NCBI GenBank assembly: GCA_002494165.1
Contig: DLBH01000026.1
Span: 40,328-97,219, forward strand
Origin: Lachnospiraceae bacterium UBA7026
Lineage (GTDB): Bacteria; Bacillota; Clostridia; Lachnospirales; Lachnospiraceae
Direction: 5' to 3'
DNA: 56,892 bases
The notes beneath the pieces are model-generated. The model worked only from the letters and a program-made list of their open reading frames with translations, searched no databases and was not told the origin of the DNA. This document shows, piece by piece, positions 14,441-22,267 of this stretch (its first letter is position 1; every line of letters begins with the position of its first letter). A program made the position numbers and the translations under genes.

Positions 14441-14469
14441 ATGATACTAGCTTTAAGCTAGGTTGTCAA
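14441..14469 (-). promoter_or_regulatory. Early leftward promoter with operator in the spacer
   Basis: On the minus strand: -35 TTGACA (14469-14464), a 17-base spacer and -10 TATCAT (14446-14441). The 15-base palindrome CTAGCTTTAAGCTAG (14447-14461) occupies the spacer almost exactly. It drives the Cro-like gene and the early operon; a bound repressor would block polymerase directly. Confidence 0.82.
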
Positions 14470-14492
14470 GCCATAAGCGAAATTAATTTACT

Positions 14493-14524
14493 TTGGACTT
14501 GTTTAAATTTTCGCTTTATGTTAT
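14493..14524 (+). promoter_or_regulatory. Repressor promoter with overlapping weak operator
   Basis: TTGGAC (14493-14498) lies 17-18 bases before TTATGT/TATGTT (14516-14522), a plausible promoter for the CI-like gene. TTCGCTTTATGTTAT (14510-14524) matches the operator at 11 of 15 positions and covers the -10 region, so it may serve negative autoregulation. A further inverted partial match lies near 14471-14485. Confidence 0.55.
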
Positions 14525-14556
14525 TATCTCTATACATAGGAAGGGGAGGGATCGCA

Positions 14557-14937
14557 ATGGATGAGAAATTAAAAGAATTGTTCAGCAAGAACCTAGTAGA
14601 TCAGCTGTTAGCCCACGGCGAGACACAGGCCAGCATGACCAGATATATGAAGATTTCATCCGCAACTGCGTCGGACTGGTGCAACGGCAGAAAGATGCCA
14701 AGAGTCGATAAGATACAGGCCCTCTGTTCTTGGATGGGTATTGAATTATCTGATCTGTTAGAAGAGAAATCTGATAAAACCACAAAACAAGCAGAATACT
14801 ACCTCGACGATGAAGCCAGAGAGTACGCAGAGTTCCTGCATAAGAATCCAGAATACAAGGTTCTTTTTGACGCATCCAGGAAAGTGAAGAAGAAAGACAT
14901 AGAATTCGTGACCGAATTCATCGAAAGGATGAGCTAG
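14557..14937 (+). CDS. CI-like phage repressor (XRE family)
   Basis: A 126-residue protein. Residues about 8-68 form an XRE helix-turn-helix: QLLAHGETQASMTRYMKISS, then ATASDWCNGRKMPRVDKIQA and GIELSDLLEE. The C-terminal part (YAEFLHKNPEYKVLFDASRK, KKKDIEFVTEFIERM) is the short helical dimerisation region common to Firmicutes phage repressors cleaved or antagonised by ImmA-type peptidases; there is no LexA-like autoprotease domain. ATG 14557 follows GGGGAGGGATCGCA. It is followed without a gap by the ImmA-like gene. Confidence 0.88.
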   Translation: MDEKLKELFSKNLVDQLLAHGETQASMTRYMKISSATASDWCNGRKMPRVDKIQALCSWMGIELSDLLEEKSDKTTKQAEYYLDDEAREYAEFLHKNPEYKVLFDASRKVKKKDIEFVTEFIERMS

Positions 14938-15153
14938 TTGATAGAAAACATAAGAGTGTACCAGGTAGAGATGCCTGCCCGTATCAAGGCATATACAGTC
15001 AAAAAGGATGGTTTCTATACCATCCTCATAAACTCTATCCTGGCCAGGGAACAGCAATTGAAAGAGTATGATCACGAATATAAGCACATCATCAACGGAG
15101 ATTTCGACAAGACTTGTTCCGTTGACATGATAGAGATTTATGCACATAAATAA
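14938..15153 (+). CDS. Minimal ImmA/IrrE-like metallopeptidase
   Basis: A 71-residue protein beginning with TTG immediately after the repressor stop. The segment YDHEYKHIINGDFDK contains HExxH (HEYKH) and is followed by VDMIEIYAHK, the usual order of the ImmA/IrrE zinc site. ImmA proteins inactivate their cognate repressor during induction. This one is much shorter than the ordinary 120-180 residues, yet the same short form is common beside phage repressors, so it may be complete. The partner is inferred to be the repressor just upstream. Confidence 0.75.
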   Translation: MIENIRVYQVEMPARIKAYTVKKDGFYTILINSILAREQQLKEYDHEYKHIINGDFDKTCSVDMIEIYAHK

Positions 15154-15164
15154 GGAGGGATTTT

Positions 15165-15656
15165 ATGAATGATAAGAAAGGAAACAAGAAGGTAGGGTGC
15201 TTATCACTTCTGCTGATACTGGTTTTGTTTGTCGCTATATTTGCCATAATCGGCTCTGGAGGCGACGATACTGAAACAAAGAAAAAATCAAAAGAAGACG
15301 CGACAACAGAGAAGAAGATTGACTGGACTGTGGCTCATAATGACGATGATCACATGGCCACTTATGTAACTATTTTACAGGAAGGCGTGGACAAATATGT
15401 AAACGGAGTTGACTGGCCGTGGTCCTTCGACGCTTATAAATTTGTGGATTATGATGACACTAAGAGTGGATGCATAGTTGGGTTTACGGATCCGATCGGA
15501 ATAGACGGCGTAGTAGAAAAACAGGCAATGACCGTCATTTTCACTATAGATCCAGATGGCGAACATTATCAAATAAACTCTGTTGTTGTCGGAGACACAA
15601 CTTTCCAAGACGATGGGAAAATGCAAGATATTGTCAATAAGCTTAATGGAGAATAA
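15165..15656 (+). CDS. Membrane-anchored extracytoplasmic protein, lysogeny module
   Basis: A 163-residue protein. After a basic start (MNDKKGNKKVGC) one hydrophobic segment spans residues 11-30, then a Lys/Asp/Thr-rich linker (to ~50) and an extracytoplasmic domain of ~110 residues with strands such as CIVGFTDPIGIDG and AMTVIFTIDPDG. It sits between the repressor cluster and the integrase and so is likely expressed in the lysogen. That position fits superinfection exclusion or lysogenic conversion, which is inference. GGAGGGATTTT precedes the ATG. Confidence 0.72.
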   Translation: MNDKKGNKKVGCLSLLLILVLFVAIFAIIGSGGDDTETKKKSKEDATTEKKIDWTVAHNDDDHMATYVTILQEGVDKYVNGVDWPWSFDAYKFVDYDDTKSGCIVGFTDPIGIDGVVEKQAMTVIFTIDPDGEHYQINSVVVGDTTFQDDGKMQDIVNKLNGE

Positions 15657-15670
15657 ATTGATTTACTAAT

Positions 15671-15713
15671 AAAAAAATCCGCCACCCCACTACTCAGGAC
15701 CAGGATGACGGAT
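15671..15713 (-). terminator. Leftward-facing intrinsic terminator
   Basis: On the minus strand, ATCCGTCATCC pairs with GGGTGGCGGAT over 11 bases (two G-U) and is followed by seven T. In the plus direction the stem is broken and no T-run follows, so it acts leftward. No leftward gene lies upstream of it inside the prophage. Confidence 0.65.
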
Positions 15714-15795
15714 CAGGGCATGTGGTATACACACCTCTATCTTATTTAGTATATCGCATGCCCTTCTTAAAGTCACCATTAAGGAGGGATTTTTT

Positions 15796-16839
15796 ATGTG
15801 GATTGAGGAACTGAAAACGGGCAAGCTCCGGGCAGTAGAACGTTACACCGACCCGCTGACGGAGAAACAGAAGAAGGTATCCATCACGATACCGGATAGG
15901 AAAAGAAAGACACTGAAGGAAGCTGAGAAAGCATTAGAACAGAAGATAAAAAATGCTCTGGAAGTGAAGTCTGACCGTCTGAAACTGGAAGAACTGGCGG
16001 AGTTGTACCTTGCGGACTGTAAAAAGAGGCTGAAACCATCAACGATACACAGAAAGACAATCGTGATAGATAAGTTGTCTGAGGAAATCGGAACCGATGC
16101 CTACATCGACAAACTTACGGCCAAATGCATTTCAAACTGCTCTTTGTCTGCCGGGTGCGTTAAGGAAATAAAATCCATGCTGAAGTGGGCATACATCAAC
16201 GATTACATTGATGACATAAACTTTCTTGCAAAAATCAAAACCCCAGAACGCACTCACAGGGAAGGAAAGAAGTACATGGAGCCCGAGGAGCTCACGAGCC
16301 TTCTATCCCGTATCCAGCGGGATGATTACCGGGATCTGACCGAGTTCCTTGCCCTGACAGGCATGAGGGTAGGGGAGGCCCTTGCCATCACCATCGATGA
16401 CATCGACCTCTCCGAGCGTCTGATCAGTGTCAACAAGACATTCTACGGTAAGACTATGGTGCTGAACGATTCCCCAAAAACAGAATCATCGAGGCGAGAG
16501 ATTTACATCCAGGATGACCTGCTGACACTGGTCAAGAGACTGTATCGGTCAACCAGGGAAAAGTCGATGTTTACACAATGTAAATATATTTTCCAAAACA
16601 ACGGAAAAGCAATCAATTATAACACTTATAGCAAAGTCCTCAGGCGTCACGGAATCCATCCTCACATGCTCCGACACACCCACACTGCCTTGCTGGCAGA
16701 GCAGGGAGTCCCTCTGGACGTGATAAGCAGAAGGCTCGGACATGAGAACAGTAAGATTACAAGGGAGATATACTATCATGTTACGGAAAAGCAGCGGGAG
16801 AAGGACCACGAAGCAGTCCGCCGTGTGTCCATATTCTGA
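15796..16839 (+). CDS. int: Phage tyrosine integrase
   Basis: A 347-residue tyrosine recombinase. Residues 1-55 form an arm-binding domain of the AP2-like type (WIEELKTGKLRAVERYTDP). A SAM-like core-binding domain follows at about 65-150. The catalytic domain shows R191 (TGMRVGE), H290-x-x-R293 (HMLRHTH), H316 (LGHEN) and the nucleophile Y326 (EIYYHVT). It inserts and excises the phage at attachment sites. AAGGAGGGATTTTTT precedes the ATG. The stop is followed by GGGGCAGAAATGGGGCAGAA, a sequence often seen right after integrases of this group. Confidence 0.95.
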   Translation: MWIEELKTGKLRAVERYTDPLTEKQKKVSITIPDRKRKTLKEAEKALEQKIKNALEVKSDRLKLEELAELYLADCKKRLKPSTIHRKTIVIDKLSEEIGTDAYIDKLTAKCISNCSLSAGCVKEIKSMLKWAYINDYIDDINFLAKIKTPERTHREGKKYMEPEELTSLLSRIQRDDYRDLTEFLALTGMRVGEALAITIDDIDLSERLISVNKTFYGKTMVLNDSPKTESSRREIYIQDDLLTLVKRLYRSTREKSMFTQCKYIFQNNGKAINYNTYSKVLRRHGIHPHMLRHTHTALLAEQGVPLDVISRRLGHENSKITREIYYHVTEKQREKDHEAVRRVSIF

Positions 16840-16866
16840 GGGGCAGAAATGGGGCAGAATGGGGAA

Positions 16867-16934
16867 ACATTATTCTACATTATACAACATTAAAACCTCA
16901 AAACCCCGCATAAAACCACACTATTCAACATTAT
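16867..16934. repeat. Helically phased ACATTA repeats behind the integrase
   Basis: ACATTA occurs at 16867, 16877 and 16887, exactly 10 bp apart, and again at 16928. They lie between the integrase stop and the host terminators, where integrase arm-type sites are expected. Their function as integrase binding sites is inference. Confidence 0.5.
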
Positions 16935-16990
16935 CCCATGTTAATCTGATATCCCCGAGGAATACCGCCAGGCATAGACATTACCAGACC

Positions 16991-17024
16991 ATTAAAAAAG
17001 CCGGGAAAGCAGACTGCTTCCCCG
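16991..17024 (-). terminator. Leftward terminator, probably of glmM
   Basis: On the minus strand, CGGGGAAGC pairs with GCTTTCCCG and is followed by GC and six T. It lies about 270 bases past the glmM stop with no gene in between, so it probably ends the glmM transcript. Confidence 0.65.
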
Positions 17025-17032
17025 ACGTATAG

Positions 17033-17087
17033 ATCCTGATCAGACAGACCGCGGTCAGCGGAGTCTGCCCTCTGATCAGGATTTTTT
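17033..17087 (+). terminator. Strong rightward terminator
   Basis: ATCCTGATCAGA (17033-17044) pairs perfectly with TCTGATCAGGAT (17071-17082), with a further inner stem (CAGACCGC with GCGGAGTCTG), followed by TTTTTT. It would stop integrase transcripts, or it may belong to the host gene that was left of the insertion site before integration. The region 17088-17295 that follows is AT-rich and shows no gene. Confidence 0.8.
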
Positions 17088-17295
17088 ATGGCCTTTTTAT
17101 GGTTTTATATAGCCGGTTACTATCCGGCGCTTTATACATATTAATTAATAATTATTAACGACAGCCATACTGCCGGTCCTGGCTTTATCCTTATCTGGTC
17201 CCGTAATTCCCGGTAATGGTCACCATCCCCATCCGGTCCTTACCTGCCTGATTCCGGTATGGCCAAGATCCCCGGCCCACAGGTTTCTGGTCTGT

Positions 17296-18639
17296 TTATT
17301 CCTGAGCGTGACCTTTTGCCTTGATGACCCAGATCACATCATCGACACAGGACTCACAGGTCTCCTGGCTCTCAGCTTCCACCATAACCCGGATTACCGG
17401 CTCTGTACCACTCTCACGGACCAGGATCCTTCCAGTATCGCCCAGCTTGTCCGCCACCTTTTTCACCTCGGCCTGGACATCCGGATCATTCTGGGCCTCC
17501 GGCTTACTTTTGACACGGATATTCTTGAGCACCTGGGGATAAATCTTTACCGGGGAAGCAAGGGTATGAAGGCTGGATTTGGACTCCAGCATAACCTCCA
17601 TCATCTTGATAGCTGTCAGGATACCGTCTCCTGTTGTAGCATATTTGCTGAAGATGATATGGCCGGACTGCTCTCCACCGATACGATGTCCGTTCTTTAC
17701 CATGTTTTCATAGACATACTTATCTCCTACCGCCGTCTTTTCATAGTTGATACCAGCTTCATCAAAAGCCTTGTAAAGGCCGAAATTCGACATGATTGTG
17801 GTAACTACCGTATTATTGACCAGCTTGCCCTGGTCTTTTAGATATTTGCCATAGATATAGAGGATCAGGTCCCCATCCACGATCATACCAGTCTCGTCCA
17901 CGGCGATGCAGCGGTCCGCGTCACCGTCAAAGGCAAAACCGGCGTCCAGCTTATTTTCAATGACAAACTTCTGCAGGACCTCAATATGGGTGGAGCCGGC
18001 ATTCATGTTGATGTTGGTTCCGTCAGGGTCTGCGTTAATCACAAAAGTTTTGGCTCCCAGGGCATCAAAAACACTCTTGGCGATCATCCAGGCACTGCCG
18101 TTGGCACAGTCCAGTCCGATCTTCTTATCCTTGTAGGACCGGGTAGCCAGAGAGATCAGGTAGCCGATATAACGGTTCCTTCCCATGGCATAATCCACTG
18201 TCCTGCCAATCTTGTCCCCCACTGCCAGAGGAATCTCCAGTTTGTCGTCAATATAGTCCTCAATCTTCAAGATGGTATTCTCATCCATCTTCTGACCCTT
18301 GGAATTAATCAATTTGATTCCGTTATCATAGAAAGGATTATGGCTTGCGGAGATCATAATCCCACAGTCAAACCCTTCTGTACGGACCACATAGGAGACA
18401 CTGGGAGTGGTAGTTACATGGAGCAGGTAGGCATCGGCCCCCGAAGCCGTCAGGCCTGCTACCAGAGCATACTCAAACATATAGCTGGATCTTCTGGTAT
18501 CCTTACCAATCACCACTCTGCAGCCTTTTTTATTTTTAAAATACCAACCAATAAAACGTCCAACCTTGAAGGCATGCTCCACAGTCAGTTTTACATTTGC
18601 TTCACCGCGAAATCCATCTGTTCCAAAATATTTTCCCAT
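17296..18639 (-). CDS. glmM: Phosphoglucosamine mutase
   Basis: A 447-residue cytosolic enzyme that interconverts glucosamine-6-phosphate and glucosamine-1-phosphate for peptidoglycan precursors. It has the four alpha-D-phosphohexomutase landmarks: catalytic Ser99 in ISASHNP, the Mg loop DGDAD at 238-242, the sugar loop GEQSGH and the phosphate loop RESGTEPVIRV near the C-terminus. The start GKYFGTDGFRG is diagnostic for GlmM, and the length fits the family. AAAGGAGCACAAAT precedes the ATG. It is convergent with the prophage integrase and marks the first host gene. Confidence 0.96.
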   Translation of the reverse strand: MGKYFGTDGFRGEANVKLTVEHAFKVGRFIGWYFKNKKGCRVVIGKDTRRSSYMFEYALVAGLTASGADAYLLHVTTTPSVSYVVRTEGFDCGIMISASHNPFYDNGIKLINSKGQKMDENTILKIEDYIDDKLEIPLAVGDKIGRTVDYAMGRNRYIGYLISLATRSYKDKKIGLDCANGSAWMIAKSVFDALGAKTFVINADPDGTNINMNAGSTHIEVLQKFVIENKLDAGFAFDGDADRCIAVDETGMIVDGDLILYIYGKYLKDQGKLVNNTVVTTIMSNFGLYKAFDEAGINYEKTAVGDKYVYENMVKNGHRIGGEQSGHIIFSKYATTGDGILTAIKMMEVMLESKSSLHTLASPVKIYPQVLKNIRVKSKPEAQNDPDVQAEVKKVADKLGDTGRILVRESGTEPVIRVMVEAESQETCESCVDDVIWVIKAKGHAQE

Positions 18640-18716
18640 ATTTGTGCTCCTTTATTTCTATATTTACCTCTGGTCATATTACCCTTTTACAGGAATAATC
18701 TTTTGTAAACGAAACT

Positions 18717-18744
18717 GAGTGCCCGTCCAAAAAGACAGGCACTC
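18717..18744 (-). terminator. Hairpin between permease and glmM genes
   Basis: GAGTGCC (18717-18723) and GGCACTC (18738-18744) form a 7-bp stem extended by an inner GTC/GAC pair. On the minus strand it is followed by AGTTTCGTTT, a weak T-tract, so it probably ends the transporter operon; it could also be part of the glmM leader. Confidence 0.5.
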
Positions 18745-18805
18745 ACTATTATAACAATTTAGGTTCAATTTTTCTACAATGAAATGAAATAAATTGATAT
18801 TTTTC

Positions 18806-20071
18806 TTACTCGTGCCTGAGGGCAACGATAGGATCCAGATTGGACGCCTTAACTGCCGGCAGCAAGCCGAATACGATACCGATAATCATGGAAAATACTA
18901 TAGCTATCACGATGGAAGGATAACTGATAGCCACCCTGGCCCCCTCCATCTTGGACCAGACCTCGGCAGCCACAACTCCGGCAATGGTTCCCAGGATACC
19001 TCCTGTGGATGTAAGAACCGCTGCCTCAGTCAGGAACTGGATCAGGATCTTATTCTTCCTCGCTCCAATAGCCTTCTTAAGGCCGATCTCTCTTGTTCTC
19101 TCTGTGACAGATACCAGCATGATATTCATAACACCGATACCACCTACCAGAAGGGATATGCCCGCGATCCAGATCAGCTGCTGGTTCGTGGAATTAGCCA
19201 GCTGCTGGGTCTTTTCCGCCGTCTTTGTCAGATCCTCGGCCCTGTACTTTACATTAGCTGAGTCCTTGATTCCCATATATTCATTGAGGAAAGATGCCAC
19301 CGATTTACCCACATCTGTCATGGTGTCTGTGGAATCTGCCAGGGCAATCACATTCTGAGGCTCATCAAACTGGGCCACCATGGGCCAGTCAACATCAGGA
19401 ATCAAAACCACACCCTGGCTGCTTCTGCCGCTGACATAAGTATCGTAATCTTCCTCTGAATTAATCTCAGGAGCGAATTCTTTAGCCTGCTGGAAGACAC
19501 CTACGATGGTGAAAATCTCTCCCTTGATATCCAGAACCTTGCCGATGGGGTCTTCTGCCGGGAAAAGGCCTTCTGAAGCCACGCTGTCTATGAGGGCCAC
19601 CTTTCTGAAATTGGTGAAATCATCCTCCACCAGATTCCTGCCCTTGTAAATGATATTACCACTGGCGTGGAGATAATGGGAATCACCGCCCACCAGGGTT
19701 CCGTTCTGCAGCTGGGTAGAATTATAGAAAATATCCTCGCTGCCTTCCCTGAAGACATATAAGCTGGCGTCGAGTACATGATCCATCTCATTGATCTGGT
19801 CCCTGACATCGGAATCCAGGACCTTAAAGCCTTTGGGAATACCGCCGTAGGCCATATCGTAATTGAGGTCTCCGCTCTCGGTAATCCTGACATAGACAGA
19901 GTTGGTACCTGAGCCGATCAGGTTCTCCTGGATCTTCTTGTTGGTACCATTGATAATAGATACGATAGCTATGATGGCCGCAATTCCGATAATGATACCA
20001 AGCATGGTCAGAAAGGAGCGCAATTTATGAGCCCAAACACTTTGAAAGGACTGTCTTACATTTTCAAACAT
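18806..20071 (-). CDS. MacB-type ABC transporter permease
   Basis: A 421-residue FtsX/MacB-family permease. One membrane helix at about residues 18-40 (LTMLGIIIGIAAIIAIVSI) is followed by a large extracytoplasmic MacB core domain (about 45-290) and three C-terminal helices (about 300-410) with the TERTREIGLKKAIGA coupling region between the first two. It is the last gene of a four-gene operon with two adaptors and the ATPase; AAGGAGGCGATGAC precedes the ATG. In this family the energy of ATP drives mechanotransmission across the membrane, not necessarily substrate passage. Substrate unknown. Confidence 0.92.
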   Translation of the reverse strand: MFENVRQSFQSVWAHKLRSFLTMLGIIIGIAAIIAIVSIINGTNKKIQENLIGSGTNSVYVRITESGDLNYDMAYGGIPKGFKVLDSDVRDQINEMDHVLDASLYVFREGSEDIFYNSTQLQNGTLVGGDSHYLHASGNIIYKGRNLVEDDFTNFRKVALIDSVASEGLFPAEDPIGKVLDIKGEIFTIVGVFQQAKEFAPEINSEEDYDTYVSGRSSQGVVLIPDVDWPMVAQFDEPQNVIALADSTDTMTDVGKSVASFLNEYMGIKDSANVKYRAEDLTKTAEKTQQLANSTNQQLIWIAGISLLVGGIGVMNIMLVSVTERTREIGLKKAIGARKNKILIQFLTEAAVLTSTGGILGTIAGVVAAEVWSKMEGARVAISYPSIVIAIVFSMIIGIVFGLLPAVKASNLDPIVALRHE

Positions 20072-20083
20072 GTCATCGCCTCC

Positions 20084-22267
20084 TTAATAATCATATACTC
20101 CATAAACATCATCCGAGTCGGAATCTACTATTTCCGTTTTCGCTCCTTCCACCATATCCTTGTCAGGATAGGGGAAGGCTATGTAATCTTCATCGGTAAG
20201 TCCGTCAAGAATCTCATAGTACTCTTCCACAGACTTTCCTACTTTAACTACCTGTTTATGAAGAAGTTTGTCCTTGCCCCTCTTAAAGACATAATAACTT
20301 CCTCCATCAGACCGGACATACTTCTTCTCCAAATAAAGACCACTTTCTGCCTTACCCATGGAAACTGAGTCAAAGAGCACATAAACCTGGTCATTGCTGT
20401 TGAGACCTTCCGCCTGCTCCACATAGGCTGTTACCGGATAGTAGGAGCTGTTTGGATTAGATGCCATACTGAAAGAGTAATCACTATTGTTTTCGGATGA
20501 AGGATAGGGTGAAACCTCTGTCACTTCAGCCTCATAGCTTTCCGATGTGGCCCAGGACTTGCAGACAACCCTGCCTCCCACCTGGACATCATCAAGTTCC
20601 AGCTCATTGATAAGGAAATGTACAAACATTCCCGTTTTAGCTTTTACGATGATGGCCGGGCTGTTGTCGGTAGGAATGGTATCAAGGGTACAGGACTTGG
20701 TTACGGTTCCTTTGAATTTAGCCTTGATGGTGGCCTTGTCAATCTTGGCCTTGTCTTCTTTATATTTTATCTTACCCTCAGCAATGGCCTTCTCAACTTC
20801 CCAGATCTCCTCTTCCTTCTCCTGGATTTCTTCTTTGAGCATGGATTCTGTGGGAGTGGTGCCTTCATCGGAAGTTCCATCCAGGCCGCTGCCGTCAGAG
20901 CCGTCAGAACTTGACGAACTGCTGGAAGAGGAGCTTTCGCCCACCACCGTGTCCACGCTGGAATTGGCCGCTCCATTGCTGATCATACTACTTTCATCTT
21001 CCTCTGCCTGCAGCTTGCTGTCATCTTCAATCACTGTCAGCTCAAGACGCTTGATATGACCGTTGAGATTGGCACTGACTATAAGGATATTATTAATCGT
21101 CTCATCAGCCCCCACTGTCAGAACTCCGTTCTGATCGATGGTGGTGGAGGCAGAGCTATTATTGGCCACGGAATAAACCACTGTGATCCCTGAGATTGCC
21201 GTGCCGTCGGCATAGGTGGCTGCCGTGTAAAAATGATGGATATTCCCGGCACCGACCTTGCCGTTATTTACCATGTCATCAGCACCTGACAGATTGAAAG
21301 ATCCAAGAACTTTCTGATGATCGCGGCAGGTGTTTATGGGATACATCGTATCATCATTCACTGTCTCGTCCATAATGGTCTTCTGGTTATTACCATTGAT
21401 CGTGAAGGTCAGTGAATCGTCATACTTCCTGTTTTTCAAGTCTTCCTCACTGGCACACTGATAGAAAATGTATGTAGCGGAACTTCCACAGAAGGTCTTT
21501 AAGATGCTTCCCTGAATAGAAGCTTCATTTCCTTTGGTGCCCAGGAGATAAAAACGGACCGGCTGACCATTTGCCGTATTACTGCCTGCATTGGCGGCAT
21601 AGGCCTGGTAGTCCGCGTTATTGGTATCAAACTGGGTAGGCTGGAAGCTGGTCTCCTCAGCATGGGCTTCCATGGAGACCAGGTCCTTTAAAGTCTGCCT
21701 GAAACCCTTAGCCAGCAGACCGGGTCTCTCCCGCCTGCCATCCAGATCTGAATTCATGTCAGTGTCATTATCATCACTGTTATCCGTTTCATTATTCAGA
21801 CTACTGCTGTCGCTATCTGTCTCATCATCCTCTGATTCAGTGGTGCTGTCAGGAACAGTTTTAGTCCCTTTCAACTTCTCCAGCTCAGCGTTAAGCTTTT
21901 TAAGCTTTTGCTCCTGGAGCTGGATTTCCAATTCCTCCAGCTTTAGGTCAAGCTCCTCAGACTCCATATTATATTTAAGAAGCTTGCTTCCTTTTTTTAC
22001 CACATCGCCTTCTTTGACGTAGATCTTCTCCACAGTCATGCTGCTATCAACGATTACCTGCTGGACGTAATCAGAGGACACAGTTCCCGTGTGGGATTCC
22101 TCCTCGCTCTCTCCATAATACATGTAACCGTTCATGGCTCCGACTGACTTTACTTCTACCACCTTTTTACTAGAGGCGGAAAAAGGTCCAGTGGAACATC
22201 CGGAAGCGCCTGTGACAAGAACAAGGATCATTATGCAAGTAATTATTTTTCTATATAAGCCTGCCAC
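20084..22267 (-). CDS. Membrane-fusion adaptor lipoprotein with large hairpin insert
   Basis: A 727-residue HlyD/MacA-type adaptor. The signal ends in the lipobox TGASGC (Cys24). A biotinyl-lipoyl-like half (about 60-100) leads to the first coiled-coil helix (about 101-134). The second helix (about 473-510) leads back to the matching half and the beta-barrel domain. Between them, where the hairpin tip belongs, lie about 340 residues: an acidic Ser/Asp linker, a domain at about 205-350 containing cysteines, an Ig-like (BIG2-type) stretch at about 355-413 and a poly-Ser linker. GTG start with GGGGAGATAGCAG; 17-base overlap with the ATPase gene. Confidence 0.88.
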   Translation of the reverse strand: MAGLYRKIITCIMILVLVTGASGCSTGPFSASSKKVVEVKSVGAMNGYMYYGESEEESHTGTVSSDYVQQVIVDSSMTVEKIYVKEGDVVKKGSKLLKYNMESEELDLKLEELEIQLQEQKLKKLNAELEKLKGTKTVPDSTTESEDDETDSDSSSLNNETDNSDDNDTDMNSDLDGRRERPGLLAKGFRQTLKDLVSMEAHAEETSFQPTQFDTNNADYQAYAANAGSNTANGQPVRFYLLGTKGNEASIQGSILKTFCGSSATYIFYQCASEEDLKNRKYDDSLTFTINGNNQKTIMDETVNDDTMYPINTCRDHQKVLGSFNLSGADDMVNNGKVGAGNIHHFYTAATYADGTAISGITVVYSVANNSSASTTIDQNGVLTVGADETINNILIVSANLNGHIKRLELTVIEDDSKLQAEEDESSMISNGAANSSVDTVVGESSSSSSSSSSDGSDGSGLDGTSDEGTTPTESMLKEEIQEKEEEIWEVEKAIAEGKIKYKEDKAKIDKATIKAKFKGTVTKSCTLDTIPTDNSPAIIVKAKTGMFVHFLINELELDDVQVGGRVVCKSWATSESYEAEVTEVSPYPSSENNSDYSFSMASNPNSSYYPVTAYVEQAEGLNSNDQVYVLFDSVSMGKAESGLYLEKKYVRSDGGSYYVFKRGKDKLLHKQVVKVGKSVEEYYEILDGLTDEDYIAFPYPDKDMVEGAKTEIVDSDSDDVYGVYDY

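Larger units (their letters stand above)
1..16990. mobile_element. Prophage, early and lysogeny half (left end outside window)
   Basis: A tyrosine integrase, a CI/Cro-type divergent regulator pair, an ImmA-like peptidase, a replication and recombination block and a dense leftward array of tiny overlapping genes identify a temperate phage. The right boundary must lie after the integrase stop (16839) and before the host glmM gene; 16840-17000 is the likely attachment region, and I cannot fix the core site because the other end is not in view. Structural and lysis genes are absent and should lie to the left. The leftward genes have almost no intergenic DNA, unlike the host part. Confidence 0.93.

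Noticed and set aside
14938..15656. Toxin-antitoxin pair
   Set aside because: The first protein has an ImmA-type HExxH motif and follows the repressor; the second is a membrane-anchored protein. Neither resembles a toxin or antitoxin family.
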